Shown: positions 28,987 through 36,607 of the stretch, one piece after another
Layout: each line of letters opens with the position of its first letter
Position numbering within the stretch: the stretch's first letter is position 1
Source of the DNA: Planctomycetota bacterium
GTDB taxonomy: Bacteria; Planctomycetota; Phycisphaerae; UBA1845
DNA: 64,000 nt
Reading direction: 5' to 3'
Assembly (NCBI GenBank): GCA_024276605.1
Contig: JAJRWX010000009.1
Location: 149,839 to 213,838, forward strand
Made by a program: the position numbers and the translations under genes
Notes under the pieces: generated by a model
Told to the model about the DNA's origin: nothing
Seen by the model: only the letters and a program-made list of their open reading frames with translations
Databases searched by the model: none

Positions 28987-31293
28987 TTATCCGCCGTAAT
29001 AGCTACGAAGAATCTCGCTGGCTTGGTTATTGCTCAGGTTCATCGCACCGAGCGCTTCACTAGCAGCCGTGCGAATCACGAGATCACCATCTTTAGCAGC
29101 CGTTTCCACCAAGGCATCAATCTGAGATGGCTCTAACATGTTTCCATGCCCCTTGGCTGACTCCGCTAGAGAGCGAAAAGCAGCTACACGCAATGAGGTG
29201 CTACGACCGTCATCCAAAGCTACCGCAGCAATACCATGTTGCGCGGATGAAAATGATAATAGCGCCAATACGGAAGCAGCTGATATTTGCAATGATTCAT
29301 CGGTCGCTTCCAATGCGGCCAGCAATGCGGGCTGGGCTACCGAAACATCAAATACCGTTCGACCATCCTCAGCTAAGCGGCGCAAGGTATCGACCGACTG
29401 CTTCGCCAGCGACAGCGCAAGCGCATCATCAATCGTAGCACGACCCGTTTTCGATTGAAGTCGCATCAGCGCATGCTCAATCGCTGTATCATCCGCATCG
29501 CTACTTACCATAGTTACATAGGGGAAACGATCGGCTAAATCCTCAGCCATCAAATCGTGCGTCGGTTTCGTAAGTAGCACGACCGGCGTCTTAGCATACT
29601 GAAATTCTGCACGGAACTGATCGATCACCCGGGCCACACCAGGCTCACCAACATCCGTCGATACCAGCATGGCTGCGATGGATTGCGTCTCGACCCGAGC
29701 GCGTTCCATAGCCGGATAATAACTCGAATCCGCAATCACCGCCCTTCCGCTGCTTCGTAGAATTTCCGCCACGCGATTACGATTTTGCTGGTCTGTATCG
29801 AGCACTATCATTTGACTGCGACCACTTAGCGTAACCGCCTGCGCCAACATCGGCGTCACAAACTCCGCATCTGCAAATGGCGCTGTCGGTAGCGCAGCCC
29901 CCAAAGCTAAAGCCGCCCGGATACGAACCAGCAAATCCGGAAAACGCAGTGCCTGCACCAGGGGTTGTTTAATATCCTCACTGCCCACCAGCGAACTCCG
30001 CCCCGCGGTAATACGCAGCGCTTCGATCGCCCCTAGAGCCACCGCTGTGTCACTTTCTTTAATTGCACGAGCTAATACCATATGGGCATATCGAGGCCCC
30101 GCCGCCTGGGAAAAATACAGCGCACGAGGAAAAGCGCTTGGTCGCGTCGGATCGGGATCACCAACTTCGCCGGGGTCACCACTTTCCACATCCATACCCA
30201 ACCGACCTTCTCGACGAATATTCGCCGCTAGCCATAACGCAATCGCCGGTGCATGATCGTTCTCCAAGTGAAGCACTTCCTCACAACATCGCATGGCCAT
30301 CACCTGACCGAAAATCGGACGGGATACGACGACCGCATGGAGCATTTGCTCCGCATGATCCCAATACCAGATATTCGCTTCACGGAGTCTTGGATCAGCA
30401 CGAACAGCCGGGTCTTCGTGATAAAACCACTCAGCCAACCCTAAGAACTGATCCTTCGCGCCGCCGGAAATCGTTCGACCTGAAATAGCTTCAATGCGAG
30501 AAATCGCCGCACCCGCAGCCTGCTTACTCTCGCCCGGCATATCCTTGTTGACGATGAGCCGACTTAAATACGGCACAGCCTGGGGATAACCAATTTCGCC
30601 TAATGCCCGGATCACATGGATTCGGACATCGTTATTGCGCATACGTAAGGCCATCACCAACGGGCGCACGGCACCTTTACCTAACTTGGTCAACGACACA
30701 ATAACACGAGGCCAAAGCGCTTGCTGCTCCTTATCGAGCAACGTTTCGATCATCAACGGTACCGCATACTCGCCGGATTCGATCAGCCGTTGCTGGGCGA
30801 AGAATTCCTGCTGTGGGTTGCCACCTAGAAGCGCGATGTTCTCACGAATGCGATCGCTTTGTTTACGCCCGACATGCTCACCCTGTTGAATCAGATCCAG
30901 CACGCGTGTGGCACTCTCGCCGATCGACGAGTTGGCTATAATGATAAGTAGAGTGTTGAGACTATCCTTATCGCGGTTAGCGATTTTCATCACCTTAACG
31001 GGATCAAGCTCTGGGTGGGCTAATAGCGCTTTGGCATAGGCATCCGCAGTACTGAACCTTCCCATGCGTGCGTAATGCAGAAAATCGGTAAAGAGCGACT
31101 CGACCGTAGCCCCAGCGGGCACAGCCACAGTTGTTTTGTCAGTATCCTGCGCGCGTGCCGGCACGGTCCAAGCCAATCCGACGGATAGCATCGCACCAAC
31201 GACCAACACCTGCCGACTAAGCCGACGACGGCTAGGTACCTGAAATGACGCCAATAGCATTAAGACCTCCCACGATTTGGAAAGTAGTTTCAT
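28987..31293 (-). CDS. Exported HEAT-repeat protein with embedded receiver-like domain
   Basis: Signal-like RQVLVVGAMLSVGLAWTVPARAQ; HEAT-like helices; internal QMIVLDTDQQNRNRVAEILRSSGRAVIADSSYYPAMERARVETQSIAAMLVSTDV. Confidence 0.7.
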   Translation of the reverse strand: MKLLSKSWEVLMLLASFQVPSRRRLSRQVLVVGAMLSVGLAWTVPARAQDTDKTTVAVPAGATVESLFTDFLHYARMGRFSTADAYAKALLAHPELDPVKVMKIANRDKDSLNTLLIIIANSSIGESATRVLDLIQQGEHVGRKQSDRIRENIALLGGNPQQEFFAQQRLIESGEYAVPLMIETLLDKEQQALWPRVIVSLTKLGKGAVRPLVMALRMRNNDVRIHVIRALGEIGYPQAVPYLSRLIVNKDMPGESKQAAGAAISRIEAISGRTISGGAKDQFLGLAEWFYHEDPAVRADPRLREANIWYWDHAEQMLHAVVVSRPIFGQVMAMRCCEEVLHLENDHAPAIALWLAANIRREGRLGMDVESGDPGEVGDPDPTRPSAFPRALYFSQAAGPRYAHMVLARAIKESDTAVALGAIEALRITAGRSSLVGSEDIKQPLVQALRFPDLLVRIRAALALGAALPTAPFADAEFVTPMLAQAVTLSGRSQMIVLDTDQQNRNRVAEILRSSGRAVIADSSYYPAMERARVETQSIAAMLVSTDVGEPGVARVIDQFRAEFQYAKTPVVLLTKPTHDLMAEDLADRFPYVTMVSSDADDTAIEHALMRLQSKTGRATIDDALALSLAKQSVDTLRRLAEDGRTVFDVSVAQPALLAALEATDESLQISAASVLALLSFSSAQHGIAAVALDDGRSTSLRVAAFRSLAESAKGHGNMLEPSQIDALVETAAKDGDLVIRTAASEALGAMNLSNNQASEILRSYYGG

Positions 31294-31460
31294 CCAACAG
31301 TCCCCACTAGGTAGGAGCCTTTAGCCGCAAACACAGACGCCCACTGCCCCACTCACTCGACAATCAGTATAGGGACTGTGAATTCACGGTCAACGAAACG
31401 CCCGTATACCACCACCCAGCCAGGCCCCTCTTATTCGCAACTGCGAGCCTGCGAAACCAC

Positions 31461-31527
31461 AATCAGAGCCGCACGGCGCAAGCCTGCGGACACACAATCA
31501 GAGCCACACGGCGCAAGCCTGCGGACA
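31461..31527 (+). repeat. Tandem pair of REP-like units, 35-bp period
   Basis: AATCAGAGCCGCACGGCGCAAGCCTGCGGACAC followed by AATCAGAGCCACACGGCGCAAGCCTGCGGACA. Confidence 0.85.
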
Positions 31528-31567
31528 AATAGGGCCTATCGCCAACAGCATCCTAAGTGCCCGCCGC

Positions 31568-31732
31568 CTAGATATTCTGCAAAATAGCCACGCTACCAGC
31601 CGCGGTAATACCCAAAAAGATGGTGTTCACGACTTCAAAAAAACCAGATGTATCACATCCCGTAGCCTGAAACACAATCGCCCCGGATACGACCGCCTTA
31701 CACAATCGCACTATCGAAGACTTTTTCATCGC
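31568..31732 (-). CDS. Small putative lipoprotein, 54 aa
   Basis: MKKSSIVRLCKAVVSGAIVFQATGCDTSGFFEVVNTIFLGITAAGSVAILQNI; lipobox-like QATGC. Confidence 0.5.
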   Translation of the reverse strand, partial: AMKKSSIVRLCKAVVSGAIVFQATGCDTSGFFEVVNTIFLGITAAGSVAILQNI

Positions 31733-31927
31733 AAAATCCTCCACCACACCTACACCAGCATATTGCCGCCAACCACAACCCCGCCCGCCACAAGCCAACG
31801 GGGAGAGGGAAAGTCTAGTCAGTCGAGTTGTAACGTCAATTTATCCGCCTATCACGTTGCACGGGCAGCAGACGGAACTGGAATTTAGCAAAATCCGATT
31901 CGGTAGCGCCAGCGCCCGACTGGGTGG

Positions 31928-31953
31928 CCCAGGTCCTTCTTTTTGGACCTGGG
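31928..31953 (+). repeat. Hairpin family CCCAKGTCC, copy 1
   Basis: CCCAGGTCC-TTCTTTTT-GGACCTGGG followed by GGCGTCGATGAT. Confidence 0.8.
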
Positions 31954-32017
31954 GGCGTCGATGATTTGCGCTCGTATCTATGCCCGCTCACTTACGCAGC
32001 CGTGTAGAGCAGGTCGT

Positions 32018-32045
32018 ACTTTCGCCAATGCCAATTGGCGAAAGT
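32018..32045. repeat. Perfect 11-bp inverted repeat
   Basis: ACTTTCGCCAA-TGCCAA-TTGGCGAAAGT. Confidence 0.8.
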
Positions 32046-32090
32046 TTGACCAGCCTTTCCCATCGGCACACGTGACTACCAGGAATGCCA

Positions 32091-32122
32091 AATCAGAGCC
32101 GCACGGCGCCAGCCTGCGGACC
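32091..32122 (+). repeat. REP-like unit
   Basis: AATCAGAGCCGCACGGCGCCAGCCTGCGGACC. Confidence 0.75.
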
Positions 32123-32369
32123 ACCGCATATCAACCAGCCCCACCTGTGCCAATCCGTCAGCGTGTCACCAGGCTGGCGTCAGGTGCTCTGACCATACTC
32201 GTCGCACGACCAGACATCGCAACCCAAAGAAGGTCGTAGCGTGATAGTTAAAGACGGTGCAACCAATTCGCCCGCGACCATCGTGTCCACCACCTCGAAA
32301 CGAGAGGACCACTCGTCAGAGTCACAAACCCCGTTTCCACGACAATTAAGCTCCTTATTACGAACACAA

Positions 32370-32398
32370 TTGACGAATGTTATAACATATGTTATAAT
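32370..32398 (+). promoter_or_regulatory. Sigma70-type promoter overlapping an 18-bp perfect palindromic operator
   Basis: TTGACG (32370-32375), 17-bp spacer, TATAAT (32393-32398); palindrome TTATAACATATGTTATAA at 32380-32397. Confidence 0.8.
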
Positions 32399-32422
32399 AT
32401 CAGAAGTATAGGAGGCTATTTG

Positions 32423-32647
32423 ATGACCACATTGAAGGTAACGACTGTCGGCAACTCAACAGGACTGGTGCTACCCAAGGAGATTCTTCAACATCTCCGC
32501 ATCAGTAAGGGTGACATTTTGTACGTCATTGAGACGCCCAACGGCATCGAACTAACGCCTTATGATCCCCAATTCGGTGCTCAAATGGATGCCGCGGAAC
32601 AAATCATGCGCGACGATCGCGATGTACTAAAAAAATTGTCTGAGTAA
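32423..32647 (+). CDS. AbrB/MazE-family antitoxin
   Basis: LKVTTVGNSTGLVLPKEILQHLRISKGDILYVIETPNGIELTPYD; AGGAGG RBS. Confidence 0.88.
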   Translation: MTTLKVTTVGNSTGLVLPKEILQHLRISKGDILYVIETPNGIELTPYDPQFGAQMDAAEQIMRDDRDVLKKLSE

Positions 32648-32652
32648 CTTCG

Positions 32653-33045
32653 ATGAGTGATCCAGTCTGGGTACGCATGGATGTGGTAATAGCCATCCAT
32701 AAACGACAAATAGCCGAGCATGGCGGCGATGAAGGTATACGCGATCAAGGACTTCTTGAATCCGCACTGGCGAGACCCAAAAACCGTATAGCCTATGCTG
32801 AAGTTACTCCCGATTTGGCTGAATTAGCGGCAGCCTATGGATACGGTATTATAAAAAATCATGCCTTCGTTGATGGAAACAAGCGAGTAGCTTATGTCGT
32901 TTGCATGACATTCTTGAAGCTTAACGGCATAGACTTGGATGTAGCCCTTGATGAAAAATACGCAACATTTATGAAGCTCGCTGAGGGAAGCATAGATGAG
33001 AAAGACCTAGCTGAATGGATACGGGCTAATGCTAAGACATGTTAA
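32653..33045 (+). CDS. doc: Doc/Fic-family (death on curing) toxin
   Basis: DQGLLESALARPKN; Fic/Doc motif HAFVDGNKRVA. Confidence 0.92.
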   Translation: MSDPVWVRMDVVIAIHKRQIAEHGGDEGIRDQGLLESALARPKNRIAYAEVTPDLAELAAAYGYGIIKNHAFVDGNKRVAYVVCMTFLKLNGIDLDVALDEKYATFMKLAEGSIDEKDLAEWIRANAKTC

Positions 33046-33084
33046 AGGCTGTTTCAAATATAGTTTCCTAGCCCAGCGGCGTGT

Positions 33085-33110
33085 CCCATGTCCTGTTTTT
33101 TGGACATGGG
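33085..33110 (+). repeat. Hairpin family CCCAKGTCC, copy 2
   Basis: CCCATGTCC-TGTTTTTT-GGACATGGG followed by GGAGTCGATGAT. Confidence 0.8.
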
Positions 33111-33220
33111 GGAGTCGATGATACACACCAAGTGCCATGCCCATGCACCTATTACGAATCATCGTCTTTCCCAACTCGAAAACGAGATAGGACACCCAAC
33201 AATAGTCGCGAGCCTTTGGT

Positions 33221-34381
33221 TTATATCTTGTTCAGCGCCTGGTCCAAATCCGCGATGAGGTCTTCTGTTGCTTCTATGCCAATGGATAGACGGACGAGAG
33301 CTTCGGTAATGCCGGAGCGTTTTTTTTCTTCGTCGCTAAGACCCGCGTGGGAGCTTACAGCCGGGCGGACGATGAGTGAGTCTACCCCGCCTTGGCTGGG
33401 TGCGTGGATAAATAGCTTAACGCTGTCCGCTATTTTCGCTGCGGCTTCACCTTCCCCCTTGGGTTCAAAACTTAGCATACCACTGCATCCGGAAAATAAT
33501 TCTCTGGCCCGTTGATAGTGTGGGTGGTTTTCCAGGCCCGGGTAATGCACGCGCTCCACCTGGCGATGGTTTTCCAGAAACTTAGCCACCTCAACTGCGC
33601 TCGTATTTTGCTGCCTGACGCGTAGCGCTAAAGTTTTCAGGCCACGATGCAACAGGAAGCAGGCGTGCGGATCGAGCGCACCGCCTAAGTGGTTTAACTT
33701 ACGGCGGATTTTATCTATGCCGGTAGATTTTCCCACGACACAACCCGCCACAATATCGTGATGGCCATTCATGTACTTGGTGCAACTGTGAAGCACATAA
33801 TCGAAACCCATCTCCAACGGTCGAAAGTTGATCGGCGAGGTAAAAGTGTTGTCGATCATGCTTACAATCTTGTGCTGTTGAGCGAAAGCGACGACGGCTT
33901 TGAGGTCGGCCACCTGCATCATGGGATTGGTGATCGACTCAACGTAGATAGCTTTGGTTTTAGGTCGAAGGTGAGATATCCAAGTGTCGGGCGCTTGGAC
34001 GTCAATGAAAGTGTATTCCATGCCACAGGCTGACAAGTCGTGGATGATGAAATCGTTGGTACCGCCGTACACGCAATCCTGAACCAGTAGATGATCCCCA
34101 GCAGAAAGCGTGGTCAGCAGCGTAGCGGAGATTGCCGCCATCCCGCTAGAGGCGACCAGCGCTGCTTCACCATTTTCCAGTGCCGCGATTTTGGCATGAA
34201 GAACATCATGGGTGGGGGTATTGTTAAGTCGGATATACCGAAGGTCGTGATAATTGGTTTCGCCGCGATATTCATACGTAGAGGACTGATGGATGGGCAT
34301 GACAACTGCCCCGTTGAGCCTGGGCTGAGGTTCGCCGGCGTGGATGAGTTTGGTTTCGATTTTCATATGCTCGTAAGACAT
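33221..34381 (-). CDS. Cys/Met metabolism PLP-dependent enzyme (cystathionine beta-lyase-like)
   Basis: YIRLNNTPTHDVLHAKIAALENGEAALVASSGMAAI; FDYVLHSCTKYMNGHHDIVAG. Confidence 0.85.
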   Translation of the reverse strand: MSYEHMKIETKLIHAGEPQPRLNGAVVMPIHQSSTYEYRGETNYHDLRYIRLNNTPTHDVLHAKIAALENGEAALVASSGMAAISATLLTTLSAGDHLLVQDCVYGGTNDFIIHDLSACGMEYTFIDVQAPDTWISHLRPKTKAIYVESITNPMMQVADLKAVVAFAQQHKIVSMIDNTFTSPINFRPLEMGFDYVLHSCTKYMNGHHDIVAGCVVGKSTGIDKIRRKLNHLGGALDPHACFLLHRGLKTLALRVRQQNTSAVEVAKFLENHRQVERVHYPGLENHPHYQRARELFSGCSGMLSFEPKGEGEAAAKIADSVKLFIHAPSQGGVDSLIVRPAVSSHAGLSDEEKKRSGITEALVRLSIGIEATEDLIADLDQALNKI

Positions 34382-34400
34382 TTTGGATTCCCTCGCTTAT

Positions 34401-34491
34401 ATAGTGTTTTGTCACACCTTGATTTTCGGGACTTGCCCGTGTTGTTTCGGAGGCCACCACGGGCAAAAAAAACCTTGCCCATGCCACCCTT
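34401..34491. mobile_element. Putative miniature element D (TAGTGTTTTGTCAC end plus GCCCGTG...CACGGGC body)
   Basis: TAGTGTTTTGTCACACC; GGGACTTGCCCGTGTTGTTTCGGAGGCCACCACGGGCAAAAAAAACCTTGCCCATGCCACCC closely matches 63931-63992. Confidence 0.6.
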
Positions 34492-34508
34492 CTCTGCCAC
34501 CCATCGTT

Positions 34509-34985
34509 TTATCTGCCTCGCGTAGCCCGGTCCATATCACGCTGGTGTTGCTTCTTGCGCGCGTCCTGGCGCTTGTCTGCGTGTTTTTTTCCGCTGGCTA
34601 GGGCAATGGTAATTTTAGCGATGCCGCGCTCGGTATAGTATATGCGCATGGGTACCAGCGTTTGGCCTCGCTGCTCGACTTTGGGTTTGAGTTTTCTCAT
34701 CTGTTGTTTATGCAAAAGCAACTTACGTCGTCGCCTTGGTTCGTGGTTAGTGGTATGCCCAAATTTATAGGCAGGTATGTGAGCATCCACGAGCCAGAGT
34801 TCGCCGCCGCGAATTTGGGCGTAGGACTCGTCGAGCGAAGCACCCTGATCACGTAAACTTTTTATTTCAGTCCCCAATAAAACCATGCCGCACTCGATTT
34901 TTTCAAGAATCTCATAGCGAAAGCCGGCCTTTTTGTTCCGGCACACCGTAGAATCGGGCTGTTTTATACTTGGTTTCTTAGCCAT
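34509..34985 (-). CDS. smpB: SsrA-binding protein
   Basis: CRNKKAGFRYEILEKIECGMVLLGTEIKSLRDQGASLDESYAQI; C-terminal basic tail. Confidence 0.95.
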   Translation of the reverse strand: MAKKPSIKQPDSTVCRNKKAGFRYEILEKIECGMVLLGTEIKSLRDQGASLDESYAQIRGGELWLVDAHIPAYKFGHTTNHEPRRRRKLLLHKQQMRKLKPKVEQRGQTLVPMRIYYTERGIAKITIALASGKKHADKRQDARKKQHQRDMDRATRGR

Positions 34986-35132
34986 ATTACATCGAGGCTG
35001 TAAAATATAAGTTCCGGCACTCGCAATGAACAACCTTCTGATGCTCAGGAGCTACCGAGCCGATTTTATAGGTGCTAAACTATGGGGCAACTTATCCGCT
35101 CAATGGGATATATAATAGAGGGAGGAAGGTAT

Positions 35133-35753
35133 ATGGTGAAATCAGTCGCTCATGAACATATCCGGGAGTTGGAGCGTAAGCTGATTGCCCGCGCACGCGC
35201 AGGGGATAGACTGGCACTACGCGAATTAGTGGATCAGCACAGGGATCGTTTGTTCGCGTTTATCTGGCGAATGATTCACAACCATCACGACGCTGAAGAA
35301 GTCTGCCAGGATGCCTTTCTGAAAGCCTTCGCCTCGCTCGATTCTTTTCGCGTTGAGTATCGCTTCAGTACGTGGCTGTTTACCATTGGTTATCGAATTT
35401 GCCTTAACCGATTGCGACGCAAGCAGACCATCCAGACTGATATGGATTTTGCTTCGATGCCACTGCAAAGTCACGAATCACCATCCGACCATGTGGAATC
35501 TGCTGAAGCTGCACAATTACGCAGCGCCGTATGGCAGGCTGTGGATCAATTAACACCGCAGCAACGTGCTTGCGTGTTGTTGTTTTATCGGCAAAGTATG
35601 AGTTGTCAGGAGATCGCACGCATCCTGGAGCTACCTGTAGCCACGGTGAAAAGCCATCTCCATCGGGCGCGTTTGCGGCTTCGGAATATACTGGAATCAA
35701 CCAGCGAAAAAGATTTGCAACAATTTCGCAATCTTTTAAGCCTAGCCGGGTAA
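35133..35753 (+). CDS. ECF-type RNA polymerase sigma factor
   Basis: DAEEVCQDAFLKAFASLDSFRVEYRFSTWLFTIGYRICLNRLRR; SCQEIARILELPVATVKSHLHRARLRLR; GGAGGAAGG RBS. Confidence 0.92.
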   Translation: MVKSVAHEHIRELERKLIARARAGDRLALRELVDQHRDRLFAFIWRMIHNHHDAEEVCQDAFLKAFASLDSFRVEYRFSTWLFTIGYRICLNRLRRKQTIQTDMDFASMPLQSHESPSDHVESAEAAQLRSAVWQAVDQLTPQQRACVLLFYRQSMSCQEIARILELPVATVKSHLHRARLRLRNILESTSEKDLQQFRNLLSLAG

Positions 35754-35827
35754 AAGCTATTGAACACTGGGGCGTTGGTGCCTTAGGTAAGTCGAAAGAT
35801 TGTCTATTTAAGCCATAGGAAATTGTC

Positions 35828-36475
35828 ATGCGTTGCGAAGCGGCGCAAAAATTGTTCGACGCCTACTTGGATGGTGAACTGTCACCGTCTCAACGGACGG
35901 AGCTTGGGGCGCACTGTGTGAAATGTGCCGAGTGTCGTCGGGCGTTAGCCCTGCTGGAGGTCAGCGGTCATATTGTCTCGTCTGACCAAGAGCCTGTGAC
36001 ATTGGATGCCGATTTCACGAATAGATTACTAGCTTGCATGGACAAGCGGGAATCTTCGTGGATGTATCGGGGCCGTCGATGGTTTTATGTGCTGGGTCCG
36101 CTGGCGGCGGCGGCGGTCGTACTGTTGGGATTTTTTGGGGTATTTGATACGAATAAGGGACGGGTGGCCGGCAAGTCGGAGACGGGGCAGATTCAGTCCA
36201 TGAGTGAGGATATTGAGATTCCCGAGCCATTTCTGGATGATGACGAAGACATATCCGAGGGTGAAACGCCGACAGGTGATCTTCAACATCTTTTTCAGCA
36301 ATCGCAAAGCAATTTTGACACCAAAAGGCAGAATGTCGAATCACTGTGGGAAAAAGTTGACTTGACGATTTTGCAAAAGCTCGATGTACTCGAACAAATG
36401 AACGAGCATGAACCGGCTGATACGTCTGACGAACCTGAGCAAGACGAATCGGCGTCAGAACAGCCTGACAACTGA
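35828..36475 (+). CDS. Membrane-spanning zinc-finger anti-sigma factor
   Basis: GELSPSQRTELGAHCVKCAECRRALALLEV (HxxxCxxC-type), single TM; follows ECF sigma gene. Confidence 0.75.
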   Translation: MRCEAAQKLFDAYLDGELSPSQRTELGAHCVKCAECRRALALLEVSGHIVSSDQEPVTLDADFTNRLLACMDKRESSWMYRGRRWFYVLGPLAAAAVVLLGFFGVFDTNKGRVAGKSETGQIQSMSEDIEIPEPFLDDDEDISEGETPTGDLQHLFQQSQSNFDTKRQNVESLWEKVDLTILQKLDVLEQMNEHEPADTSDEPEQDESASEQPDN

Positions 36476-36607
36476 CGTTTTTTAAGGCACGCGGAATCTA
36501 TTTTTCTCCTGCGGCACATTTCCGTCATATTATCCTCGTAGAACACGCACTGAGCCGATATTCTTACCAGAGTTGCGATTCGCATGGTGGAAATACTACC
36601 CAGTTCA

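Noticed and set aside
31461-31527. CRISPR array
   Set aside because: Only two units with a 2-3 nt gap and no spacers; same unit occurs singly elsewhere
31378-32239. Short plus-strand ORFs (69 aa, 98 aa) in the repeat island
   Set aside because: Translations are simply the REP-like repeats (SEPHGASLRT) read as protein
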